Below, piece by piece: positions 7,914 to 15,804 of a stretch of DNA of 64,000 bases (position 1 is the first letter of the stretch; each line of letters begins with the position of its first letter). The stretch is from positions 1 to 64,000 of the forward strand of contig JAILMJ010000053.1 in assembly GCA_024692685.1 (NCBI GenBank), in the 5' to 3' direction. The notes under the pieces were generated by a model. That model saw only the letters and a program-made list of their open reading frames with translations, made no database searches and was not told the origin of the DNA. The stretch is from Clostridia bacterium (GTDB taxonomy: Bacteria > Bacillota > Clostridia > Oscillospirales > Acutalibacteraceae). The translations under genes were made by a program, and so were the position numbers.

Positions 7914-10610
7914 TTATATTACTTCACTGGGAAGCAGTCCGAACAGCCCTTTGAAGAAAGCAATCAATTTGTCCATAAAGCTTGTTTTTACAGACACCTT
8001 GACATCTTGCTGAAGATTGTCTCCTTTTGGATTTTTGTATTCGTCAATAATCTTTACGGTGTAGAGAGCATCTCCCCTGAGTTCACCTGCATAATATGAA
8101 ACTGACTTGTTATCACCGGTCGCCCTAATGATATTACCCTCATAAATTGCAACATAATATCCATCGGGAACATTTACTGCCTTAGCAGTTATTGTGACTT
8201 TTGTTCTGTAACCGACTGTCTTTGAATTACCCAGAATTATTTTTGCTTCGGCAAGGGGGTTGAGTGTATCCGTTCCCTGTCCTGAGTTTTGATCAGAATT
8301 CTGCTTTATCCTTGTATCGGTCTCATTGCAACGGTCACATTTTGCAGTCTCAGTTCCTTCACTGCTTTCAGATGAGTCGTTATTATCTGAATAGTTTGTA
8401 AAACTGTGTCCAAGCGCAGGAACATTGATTTTTTCGCGGCTTATTTCTTCTTTACATACGGAACAATAAATAACGCTGTCATAGTTTCCTTCAGTTGTGC
8501 AAGTCGCACTGATCTCATTTTCCTTTACTGCTTCAGAAGGTATATGCCCTGCGGCGGGAAGTACCTTATAGTCCGTATAGTCACAGTTTGCACATGTATC
8601 ATAAGGAGCGTATCCTCCCTCTAAACAGGTCGGTGTTTTCCCATCGTGATGAATCAACTCATGACCTGACGCAGGAATATCCTCCTGAGCCACGAGTATT
8701 TTATCGCAAATTCTGCAGTGGCTGCCCGCTGTTTTTCCGGGTTCAGTACAGGTCGGTGCTACCTCCGAATCTTCAACGGGAGTATGATCTACTGAAGAAT
8801 AAGCTTTGGTTTCTATACACTGACATACGGAACAAACGCGTTTCATCGTTCCCTCTTCACAACCGGTTGAAACCACATCGGGCTCCCATGAAGAAAAACT
8901 ATGACCCGGAGCAGTTATAGTTGTAACATTTTGCTTTTCATCACAACGGGAACAATGCTGCGATTTACTTCCGTCTTCGGTACAAGTCGATTTTTTGTCA
9001 ATTGTATAATCCTCAGCAAAATCATGACCTAAAGCAGGTGTTATTACCGTATACTCTTCACCGCAATTATCACATAAGCCTCTAAATATTCCTTCTTCAG
9101 TACACGTAGGCTCTATATTGGTTATGGGATTGTTACATGTATGATTATCTGAACTGGTATCCTGCGGATTCGATTGCAATTGAGCATATTTATAACCGGA
9201 ACACGGATACATAACCCACACACTGTCAAAATCAAAACCTGTATATGCGCCTCGTTTTGTCAATGATGCCAGCGATTTCGGTGTGCAGGTATCGGTACCC
9301 GATCCAAACCCGCTAATACCGGATGAGTTTACATAATAAGCATTTGTTACAACATAAGAACCAGCAGCAACATAATTAATCTGAGATACACTTCCGACAA
9401 CAGCTCCGGAATACATTCTTGTAGTGCTTACAGTTGTTGAAACAATTTCGCCGATATTATAAATGTTTGTTAAAGTAGTTATATTCGCACTGTTTTTGTG
9501 TTCAGCAATTCCGATTATTCCACCAATAAACAATTCTGAATACCTTTTATCTTCAACGGATATATCCCCTGAGTTATAGCAATCTCTCATATTCACAGCA
9601 TTACTGAATCCTATAACGCCGCCTACCCGAGCATATCCAATCGTATTATATGTTGTCGTTCCGTGGTAGTTAGAATAAACACTGTCAAACGTGCTGTAAA
9701 TAACTACTGTCAGACTCATGCTGTTTCCGCATCTTTCAATGGAACCGCCTTCACATGAACCTGCTATTCCTCCAAAGTCATTGTAGCAATCCTTGCGTCC
9801 TGCTCTGGTTGTTGATTCTCTGTATCTTATTTCCGCACTGCTTTTACCTTGACTTAAACAATTAGAAATTGTTCCGCCTGTGTTTTTACCGACAATTCCC
9901 CCGTAGTTCCATTGACCGCTTTGAACCTGATAGAGAATTATTCCTCTTGCTGAACAATTGGTAACCGTTCCGCTGTTATCACCACAAATTCGTCCCATAA
10001 CATATTTGAGCGTACTACCTGTTGAAGAATCCGATATAAGAAATACACCGTTCACACTGCAATTGCTGATTGTTCCTGTATTCTGGCCGCATACAGAACC
10101 AGAGCAATTATCCTTTATAACATTACAAGACAAATTATTGATATAAATATTGCAACCTGTAAATTTTATGTTTTTTACAGTTCCGGCGTTTATTCCAAAA
10201 AGACCTGCATAATACTCACCGATATATCCGGAATTAATCGATGTGAGATTAATTCTAAAACCTTTAAGTGTGAATCCGTTGCCATCAAAAACACCTGTAA
10301 ATGGTTCACAGCCCGTAGCACTTATGCCAAGGGGAGTCCAGCCCATACCCTCATTCCAGTCTCCGCCATCAGCAAGATCGGAAGATAAATCAATATCTTG
10401 CATAAGAATATAGTTGCCGGCAAGGTTATTGCGGATCATATATAAATCTTCAATGTTATAGATACCTGTATATCCTTCTGGTACAGAAGTGATGTGCTCA
10501 TCCCCGTTATTGTTGGGCTCAGCAAATACCTGAATCGCAATCACACTTGTAATCATTAATAATGTCAGAAAAGCCGATATAATCTTTACCGCTGTTTTTT
10601 TAATAAGCAT
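7914..10610 (-). CDS. secreted GLUG-repeat surface protein with Cys-rich repeats
   Basis: About 898 residues with a signal segment (about 3-28), an entry motif found in GLUG proteins (IRNNLAGNYILMQDIDL), and repeats of the type GGIVGKNTGGTISNC (about 80-430). The Cys-rich units PTCTEEG...C..C...PALGH follow (about 490-760), then the same C-terminal module as in the LRR protein (YRTKVTI...GD.LYTVKIIDE) ending KLIAFFKGLFGLLP. GLUG repeats occur in bacterial surface and adhesin-like proteins. Start: ATG 10610 with GGGTGAG upstream. The protein is the largest in the cluster after the LRR protein and shares two of its three modules, so the two look like one exported family with interchangeable N-terminal repeat heads. 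Confidence 0.85.
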   Translation of the reverse strand: MLIKKTAVKIISAFLTLLMITSVIAIQVFAEPNNNGDEHITSVPEGYTGIYNIEDLYMIRNNLAGNYILMQDIDLSSDLADGGDWNEGMGWTPLGISATGCEPFTGVFDGNGFTLKGFRINLTSINSGYIGEYYAGLFGINAGTVKNIKFTGCNIYINNLSCNVIKDNCSGSVCGQNTGTISNCSVNGVFLISDSSTGSTLKYVMGRICGDNSGTVTNCSARGIILYQVQSGQWNYGGIVGKNTGGTISNCLSQGKSSAEIRYRESTTRAGRKDCYNDFGGIAGSCEGGSIERCGNSMSLTVVIYSTFDSVYSNYHGTTTYNTIGYARVGGVIGFSNAVNMRDCYNSGDISVEDKRYSELFIGGIIGIAEHKNSANITTLTNIYNIGEIVSTTVSTTRMYSGAVVGSVSQINYVAAGSYVVTNAYYVNSSGISGFGSGTDTCTPKSLASLTKRGAYTGFDFDSVWVMYPCSGYKYAQLQSNPQDTSSDNHTCNNPITNIEPTCTEEGIFRGLCDNCGEEYTVITPALGHDFAEDYTIDKKSTCTEDGSKSQHCSRCDEKQNVTTITAPGHSFSSWEPDVVSTGCEEGTMKRVCSVCQCIETKAYSSVDHTPVEDSEVAPTCTEPGKTAGSHCRICDKILVAQEDIPASGHELIHHDGKTPTCLEGGYAPYDTCANCDYTDYKVLPAAGHIPSEAVKENEISATCTTEGNYDSVIYCSVCKEEISREKINVPALGHSFTNYSDNNDSSESSEGTETAKCDRCNETDTRIKQNSDQNSGQGTDTLNPLAEAKIILGNSKTVGYRTKVTITAKAVNVPDGYYVAIYEGNIIRATGDNKSVSYYAGELRGDALYTVKIIDEYKNPKGDNLQQDVKVSVKTSFMDKLIAFFKGLFGLLPSEVI

Positions 10611-10641
10611 ATGCAAATCTCACCCTTAATACTATTTGAAA

Positions 10642-11166
10642 TCATTTGTTTACTGTTTGATTTTTAACTTTACCTTTACCTGCGCAGGCATTGCAGATAA
10701 CCTCTTTTGTCCCTGAGCATTCCGGGCATTCAATCAATCCTGTTTTATTGCATATCGGGCAATCCGAGCCAACCCCCGTTCCATTGCAATCAGTACAATC
10801 CTCCTGAACATATCCGGTTCCGTCACAACTATAGCATTTCGACCAGTAATCATTTTCGTCTCTTTTAATACCTTGAAGTAGATCGCGTAATGCCATAGCT
10901 GTTTCATACTTGTATCCTTTCCTTTTGCTGTCTTTACATCCCGGACATTCCTTATCGGTTTGTATATGTCCTGTTCCTCCGCATTTTTCGCAGCCAAGAT
11001 ATCCTTTTCCTTCACATTCCGTACAGGTTACTTTTCCTTCATTACAATTGGTACATGCAACAGAACCGGACCCTAAACAAACTTCGCAAGTATGGGAACA
11101 GCCTGCCATTACGAAGATTAAAACTGCCAATATCAATAACGTGTAGATACATTTTACAATTCTCAT
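10642..11166 (-). CDS. lipoprotein with DnaJ-type CxxCxGxG zinc-finger repeats
   Basis: Starting at ATG 11166 (GAGG upstream) the product is 174 residues. A signal peptide with lipobox MAGC (Cys about 23) precedes roughly nine CxxC pairs, many in the CxxCxGxG pattern known from the zinc-binding domain of DnaJ (CEVCLGSG, CTECEGKG, CSGTGY-like units). There is no J domain. Outside the cytoplasm the Cys could bind zinc or take part in thiol chemistry; either is inference. It is another Cys-rich exported product of the cluster. Confidence 0.8.
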   Translation of the reverse strand: MRIVKCIYTLLILAVLIFVMAGCSHTCEVCLGSGSVACTNCNEGKVTCTECEGKGYLGCEKCGGTGHIQTDKECPGCKDSKRKGYKYETAMALRDLLQGIKRDENDYWSKCYSCDGTGYVQEDCTDCNGTGVGSDCPICNKTGLIECPECSGTKEVICNACAGKGKVKNQTVNK

Positions 11167-11253
11167 ACTTTTCCTCTGTATTTGATATTTTTGCATTTAT
11201 TATTCTTTCATCGGGAGTATCCCGAAAACAAAGAAACTCCAAGAGCACAACAG

Positions 11254-11691
11254 TTATACCCTTTCATTATCCGGCTCGGAAACCTCCGTATGCGTGTCCG
11301 GTTCTTCATCATTGATGACCGCGTCAGCTATTTGTTCCAGTGTATTTAAACAACGCTTATCAATTAAGCCGTAAACAGATGATAACTTGCTGTCAATAGC
11401 GTCAAGTCTGTTGCTGTAATCATTTGATGCTTTTATTGTTATGGCAACTATGATAAGGACAACTCCCATAATAAGAAGTATACTGCCTAATCCGAATTTC
11501 AGTATATCTCCTATGTCGGTTATGTTATTAGCAGTCTGTGCAGCTGAATTCTGAATGCCTGTATATGCATCTCCGCCATACTGCTTATAACCGTCACGAC
11601 CTCCGGTATACATGCAGTAACATACAATTGACAAAACAACCGAAGCTATCCCTGTAAGACCGAAAAGAATTCTTTTTATTTTTGTATTCAT
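11254..11691 (-). CDS. small membrane protein with two transmembrane segments
   Basis: The 145-residue protein has hydrophobic segments at about 8-29 and 67-89 separated by a Gly/Tyr-rich loop (GGRDGYKQYGGDAYTGIQN), and a soluble acidic C-terminal tail of about 55 residues. Similar small proteins are common in Clostridia but I know no function. It belongs to the minus-strand envelope series. Confidence 0.7.
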   Translation of the reverse strand: MNTKIKRILFGLTGIASVVLSIVCYCMYTGGRDGYKQYGGDAYTGIQNSAAQTANNITDIGDILKFGLGSILLIMGVVLIIVAITIKASNDYSNRLDAIDSKLSSVYGLIDKRCLNTLEQIADAVINDEEPDTHTEVSEPDNERV

Positions 11692-11788
11692 TGTTTTTAC
11701 CTTCCTTTATAATTTTAATTTTTTCAACCGCAAGAGTTTATAGTTGTGTTTCAGATGCTTTTATTATTACACTTTGAATTGATCCGCT

Positions 11789-11890
11789 TTAAGCAAGGCT
11801 TAAAAGCGATAAAACAAATAACGTGGGACCGGAAATTGCTAACAGAATCAGTTTTAGTCCGGTTATAAATCCAAGCGTAAAAGATATCAT
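11789..11890 (-). CDS. 33-residue hydrophobic peptide
   Basis: The frame MISFTLGFITGLKLILLAIS and on to LSLLSLA is almost wholly hydrophobic and would form one membrane helix. AAGGGG lies six bases before ATG 11890. It fills the gap between the SHOCT gene and the two-TM protein. Too short to recognise; a toxin-like or accessory membrane peptide is possible. Confidence 0.55.
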   Translation of the reverse strand: MISFTLGFITGLKLILLAISGPTLFVLSLLSLA

Positions 11891-11919
11891 AATAATCCCC
11901 TTTCTAATATTTTTTTAAT

Positions 11920-12429
11920 TTAAATGCCGATAATCTGTTTCTTTTTAAGATTATATTCCTCCTGGGTAATTGCTCCCATATCAAGCAACTGCTTGTACTT
12001 TATCAATTCGTCCGCAGCTGATGTTCCTGAAGAACCATTGCTCAATTCCTTACCACTTAAGATTTTCTTTATGTCATTAAACGCCGCGTCAAACTTAAAC
12101 ACAATTGTACTCTTATATCCATTCACAAACTCAAATTCAACCTCATGATTTGCACTGCCAAAGGCACCTCCACCTGCAAGAACGCTTATAACACTCAGAC
12201 CGGTAATCACACCTGAATACTGGTTTTCTTTCTCTTTTTGCTGAGAGATTAATCTGAAGCTTTTCACTGTACTACGGCTTATTCTTGCCTGTTCAGAATA
12301 AGATGCAAACAATCCTTTTTTCATTATTCCGGAAATAATAACATAAGAGTTATCATCCCATTTGTATACATTACATCCTTTATAGGCACCGCTGATGACT
12401 TGTCCATGAATAGTAAATTCCCGTCCCAT
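11920..12429 (-). CDS. SHOCT-domain protein
   Basis: The last 30 residues (ADELIKYKQLLDMGAITQEE...KKKQI) are a clear SHOCT motif, a short C-terminal module found on many otherwise unrelated bacterial membrane or phage proteins and thought to mediate oligomerisation or nucleic-acid contact. The first 110 residues form a beta-rich domain with a Gly/Ala-rich hydrophobic middle (VITGLSVISVLAGGGAFG). No signal peptide, so it is likely cytoplasmic or membrane-associated. Confidence 0.75.
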   Translation of the reverse strand: MGREFTIHGQVISGAYKGCNVYKWDDNSYVIISGIMKKGLFASYSEQARISRSTVKSFRLISQQKEKENQYSGVITGLSVISVLAGGGAFGSANHEVEFEFVNGYKSTIVFKFDAAFNDIKKILSGKELSNGSSGTSAADELIKYKQLLDMGAITQEEYNLKKKQIIGI

Positions 12430-12480
12430 ATTTCCTTCACCTCAATTTATACTGATTTGTTTGTATATTAATTCCATTTA

Positions 12481-12909
12481 TTAATAACCGTGGGCGTCCA
12501 TCCAGTCATTGACTGCACCTTGAAATTCTTCTTGACTTAGTTTCCCGTCATTATTGTAGTCATTTGCTCTGTAATACGGATCATCCTGTTTGTACGTTTG
12601 TGCAGCTGTTGTTGAATAATTATATCCACCATAAGAATAATTTGATTTGCTTGTTGTGTTGCTATAGTTATAATATGACTTTGTAGTATTGTACGAATAA
12701 CTGTAGTCTGATTCATATGACGAATACTGATAATCGTCATCGTTATCATAATGGCCGTTATACGAATATGTGTCCTCTTCTTGCGTTTCGGATTCCGTTG
12801 TGTAAGTTGTATTGGTATCAGAATACGTTGAACACCCTGATAATACAAGCAATGTAAATGCAAAACATATAATAAGTAAAACTGTAACTATTATAGTCTT
12901 ATAATCCAT
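12481..12909 (-). CDS. lipoprotein with Tyr/Ser/Asn-rich linker and EF-hand-like loop
   Basis: From ATG 12909 (GGAGAAGG site upstream) the 142-residue product has a signal peptide with lipobox LSGC, a low-complexity linker dominated by Tyr, Ser, Thr, Asn and Asp, and a C-terminal calcium-loop motif NDYNNDGKLSQEEF resembling a single EF-hand or half a dockerin. A lone loop usually needs a partner, so calcium binding by dimerisation or a role in surface attachment is possible but unproven. Exported member of the cluster. Confidence 0.75.
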   Translation of the reverse strand: MDYKTIIVTVLLIICFAFTLLVLSGCSTYSDTNTTYTTESETQEEDTYSYNGHYDNDDDYQYSSYESDYSYSYNTTKSYYNYSNTTSKSNYSYGGYNYSTTAAQTYKQDDPYYRANDYNNDGKLSQEEFQGAVNDWMDAHGY

Positions 12910-12928
12910 ATTCTTTCCTTCTCCTTTT

Positions 12929-13087
12929 TTAATTTTCAGCAACAGTGCTGATAATAGAAATAATAATAATCAGTGCAACAAGTGCGATAACACCCAGCAA
13001 CTTGCTTCCGGTCGCTTTTTCCACCTTGTTTTGAGCACCTATAAGCAGAGCTCCGATTCCGAAAACAATGCCAAGTACAATTAACAA
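12929..13087 (-). CDS. 52-residue two-helix membrane peptide
   Basis: The most likely start is TTG 13087, which has GGGGAG six bases upstream; no ATG exists in this frame. The product has two hydrophobic segments (LLIVLGIVFGIGALLIGA and LLGVIALVALIIIISI) joined by a charged turn. It is the first gene of the minus-strand envelope series, separated by 19 bases from the next lipoprotein. Confidence 0.6.
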   Translation of the reverse strand: MLIVLGIVFGIGALLIGAQNKVEKATGSKLLGVIALVALIIIISIISTVAEN

Positions 13088-13813
13088 AACGCTCTCCCCC
13101 TCTCTCTTAAGCAAACATAGAAACAATCTTTTGATTGCCCCTCTGATAATAAGATGAAACGAGATTGAAAAAAGTTTAAAAAATTGAAAAAAATATAAAG
13201 AAAGTCAAAAATCTGTAAATTTCCAAGTTAAAAAATATACATGTTTCAAAAAACTGTTGGAAACAAGAATCAGCATTGTGACTTTTGCCGGCAAAACCAA
13301 TCTCGCCTTTTCTTTAGGAAAATGAGGGAAAGAAAACGAATAAGCCGAACAGCAGTCATTTTTCAGGTACATTTGATGAGAGAGCATCAAAAAGCATCCC
13401 AAAAACGGAGAAAATCTGATAAGAAAGGGGAATATAAACCTTAGGGAACACCCGACAAAGTATAAGCAACCCGGTTTAAAAGACTTAAGGTGCTCTGCAA
13501 AAAGAAGCTAAACGAACCATTACACAAAGAAGCAATCGTGCCGTTTATATAACTTAAAGCCTCACCGGATTAATTCCGATGAGGCATCCATAATTATAAA
13601 TCAGATAATGTTTGAATGAATATCATAATTACGATTGGTGCTAATCTACCTGAACATTATACGGGAATGCTTTCCCGAAGCGGATATACCGGAATCAGGA
13701 TTCTTCTTTTTGAAAAAGCAACATTCAGCGAAAAAGTCAGCTGCATGGGCTTTATTTTTTTGCCGTGAAATGATATAATGAAACCAGCATATCGGGATTT
13801 GTAGAGGTCGCCA
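13088..13813. other. gene-poor stretch between the envelope cluster and the cassette genes
   Basis: About 725 bases without a convincing gene. The left part (13130-13240) is strongly A/T-rich and must hold the promoter of the minus-strand cluster, but I see no confident -35/-10 pair. A hairpin lies at 13559-13585. A 50-codon open frame at 13616-13768 has no clear ribosome site and reads like debris. TATAAT at 13774-13779 may serve the kinase gene at 13814. Confidence 0.5.
13559..13585. terminator. hairpin, possible terminator
   Basis: GCCTCA-C-CGGA pairs with TCCG-A-TGAGGC around a four-base loop. Tails on both sides are only moderately T-rich and no confident gene ends beside it, so function is uncertain. 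Confidence 0.4.
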
Positions 13814-14365
13814 ATGAAATTATTATTTATGATCGGTGATGCAGCTGTTGGAAAAATGACAGTTGGTCAGGAATTAATGAAAATTACAGATTTAAGACTT
13901 TTTCATAATCATATGACCATCGAGCCAGTGATAGAGATTTTTGGCAAGTATGATGGCAAAACTATTTCACAAATACGAGAGGTAGTTTTTAAAAACTTCG
14001 CAGCATCTGATAATTATGGAATGATTTTCACTTATATGTGGGCGTTCGATTATAAAGATGATTGGGATTATGTTGAACATGTTAAGGAAATATTTAAACC
14101 ATATGATACGGAATTCTATTATGTAGAATTGATAGCTCCTCAAGAGATTAGACTTCAGAGGAATGCAACAGAAAACAGACTTAATTACAAAGCATCCAAA
14201 AGAGACATAGAATTATCGAATCAGCGCTTAATAAATGATGATAAGAATTATAGATGCGTAAGTTATGAAGGAGAAATCACTTTTGACAACTATCTTAGAA
14301 TCGATAATTCTGATAAAGAACCTGCCGAAGTTGCAAGATTGATTAAGGAAGCTTTTAATCTATAA
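13814..14365 (+). CDS. P-loop nucleotide kinase-like protein
   Basis: The 183-residue protein opens with a Walker A loop (IGDAAVGKMTVGQEL, residues 5-19) and has the size and helix-rich character of small P-loop kinases. The tail carries Arg residues (RLQRNATENR) that could form the lid. Bacterial homologues are annotated as AAA family or shikimate-kinase-like proteins; the substrate is unknown. GAGG precedes the ATG. The gene is more AT-rich than the genes to its right, as is the next one, which suggests recent acquisition. Confidence 0.75.
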   Translation: MKLLFMIGDAAVGKMTVGQELMKITDLRLFHNHMTIEPVIEIFGKYDGKTISQIREVVFKNFAASDNYGMIFTYMWAFDYKDDWDYVEHVKEIFKPYDTEFYYVELIAPQEIRLQRNATENRLNYKASKRDIELSNQRLINDDKNYRCVSYEGEITFDNYLRIDNSDKEPAEVARLIKEAFNL

Positions 14366-14427
14366 ATTCCTGTTTGTCGGGATGAAACACCAGGAAAGAA
14401 TAATACAACCCGGGATTTGCGGAGGCA
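14364..14427 (+). repeat. 64-bp direct repeat, copy 1
   Basis: Starts at the stop codon of the kinase gene (sharing its last two bases) and ends with the GGAGG ribosome site of the gene at 14433. It is identical to 15035-15098 except for one A/G change. Confidence 0.95.
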
Positions 14428-14432
14428 GAGAA

Positions 14433-15032
14433 ATGTGTTTATCAGAATACTCAAAAGCAAGTGTGTTTTTTGATTCAATTCTAAATGATTTAAAAGAATC
14501 TAGAATTATTAAAGTTTTTACCATCGGTCCTCCTTGCTGGGATAATCATCAGGGATATCGTAGTTATCTTTTAACTGATACAGTTTATATTTGCTTTGAT
14601 AATGGTAAGTGTCTTGTATTTGACTATTATTATATTGACTCATTAAGTGTAGAATATAAGATAATTGATAGTTTAGATGAAAAAATTCGAAATTCTGTTT
14701 CATTAGAAGATTATTTTAACACTCAGAATATCATATTCTCTTTAGTAGAAGGAATTAGAAAGCCTATACGGATTGAAACAATATCGTTGGAATATGACTA
14801 TGTTACCGAAATCATAATCACAAAGGTTAACGAGGAGTATTTAAAGTGGACAGATGATGGTAAGCTTGAATATTTTAATCCAAATGACGAAACATTCAGT
14901 GAGATTACACTGATTATGGCAAACGGAAAGTCAGTTCACATTTGTCCGTGTGAAGCGGATGATGATGGATATCAAAGAGTATGGGCAACCGGAGCAAAAG
15001 AAAACATAAAGCCATATCCTAATAATATCTAG
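14433..15032 (+). CDS. hypothetical 199-residue protein in a repeat-flanked cassette
   Basis: The start is ATG 14433, seven bases after GGAGG; an earlier in-frame ATG lies inside the direct repeat. The protein is soluble, acidic and Tyr/Ile/Asp-rich, with alternating beta segments and no signal peptide or transmembrane helix. I do not recognise the family. The acidic beta-rich character and AT-rich isolated position are seen in many immunity or accessory proteins, but that is only a hint. The gene and one repeat copy form a unit of about 670 bases bracketed by near-identical repeats. Confidence 0.65.
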   Translation: MCLSEYSKASVFFDSILNDLKESRIIKVFTIGPPCWDNHQGYRSYLLTDTVYICFDNGKCLVFDYYYIDSLSVEYKIIDSLDEKIRNSVSLEDYFNTQNIIFSLVEGIRKPIRIETISLEYDYVTEIIITKVNEEYLKWTDDGKLEYFNPNDETFSEITLIMANGKSVHICPCEADDDGYQRVWATGAKENIKPYPNNI

Positions 15033-15034
15033 AC

Positions 15035-15098
15035 AAATTCCTGTTTGTCGGGATGAAACACCGGGAAAGAATAATACAACCCGGGATTTGCGGAGGCA
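15035..15098 (+). repeat. 64-bp direct repeat, copy 2
   Basis: Begins two bases after the stop of the 199-residue gene and provides the GGAGG site of the EamA gene. One mismatch to copy 1 in 64 bases. Confidence 0.95.
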
Positions 15099-15103
15099 TA
15101 AAA

Positions 15104-15523
15104 ATGAATATGTGGTTTATATTTGCAATCCTGTCCGCAGTTTTAGCTGCGCTCACCTCAATACTCGCAAAAGTCGGTATCGAAGGAGTTGATTCCAATC
15201 TTGCAACGGCTGTGCGCACTGTTGTTGTGGTGGCAATGGCGTGGATTATGGTGTTTATCACAAACGCGCAGTCAGGCCTTTTGCAAATCAGCAGAAAAAG
15301 CTGGATATTTCTTATTCTGTCGGGAATTGCCACGGGCGCATCCTGGCTCTGCTATTATAAAGCCATACAGCTCGGAGATGTTTCAAAGGTAGTGCCGATA
15401 GACAAGCTGAGCGTCGTTATTACGCTGATTCTCGCGTTTGTATTCCTTCACGAATCATTTACGGCTAAATCCGTAATCGGGTGCGTGCTGATAGGCGCGG
15501 GAACACTGATTATGGTGCTGTGA
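15104..15523 (+). CDS. half-size EamA/DMT family transporter
   Basis: 139 residues with about five hydrophobic segments and the EamA signature AILSAVLAALTSILAKVG...GLLCYY-like turn (ASWLCYYKAIQLGDVSKVVPI) and VFLHESFTAKSVIGCVLI. Single-repeat EamA proteins of this size work as dimers and export small metabolites; substrate unknown. Start chosen at ATG 15104, after the GGAGG supplied by the direct repeat. Confidence 0.85.
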   Translation: MNMWFIFAILSAVLAALTSILAKVGIEGVDSNLATAVRTVVVVAMAWIMVFITNAQSGLLQISRKSWIFLILSGIATGASWLCYYKAIQLGDVSKVVPIDKLSVVITLILAFVFLHESFTAKSVIGCVLIGAGTLIMVL

Positions 15524-15804
15524 ACGAACAGGGCCGCAGATATTGAGATGAATTGCGTATACGCACACTGCACGCTACATTTACGGGCAACACCTTCCGA
15601 ATGCTGTATACAGGGCAGGCAAACGGTGGCGGTTAAATCGTAACGGCACGGAAGTATGGCAATTTCACACTGAATAATTTTGAATAAAGCCCCGCGAAAC
15701 GGGAAAAACTCTGAATAAAAGACTCGCTACAGTTTCTGAAGATTAAAACAGTCTCTCAAGGATTCAAATGAACAGCCGTTTGAGAGCGGAAAATGAGGAA
15801 GCTT
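15524..15804. other. intergenic, no recognised gene
   Basis: 280 bases after the EamA gene. Short open pieces around 15557-15685 (for example FTGNTFRMLYTGQANGG, then a stop) look like a decayed coding fragment, but I cannot name a parent family. No terminator-like hairpin is evident. Confidence 0.35.

Noticed and set aside
13241..13444. 67-codon plus-strand frame
   Set aside because: Composition (Lys/Arg/Gln-rich) is unlike real proteins here, no ribosome site, and it lies in the AT-rich leader of the opposite cluster.
13616..13768. 50-codon frame beginning MNIIITIGANLPEHYTG
   Set aside because: No ribosome binding site and no recognisable fold; treated as debris in the gap before the kinase gene.
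14382..14432. Upstream ATG as start of the 199-residue protein
   Set aside because: It lies inside the direct repeat, is shared with the EamA gene and lacks a ribosome site; ATG 14433 follows GGAGG.
15553..15690. Possible pseudogene after the EamA gene
   Set aside because: Short open pieces exist, but I could not match them to a family with enough confidence to annotate them as a gene remnant.
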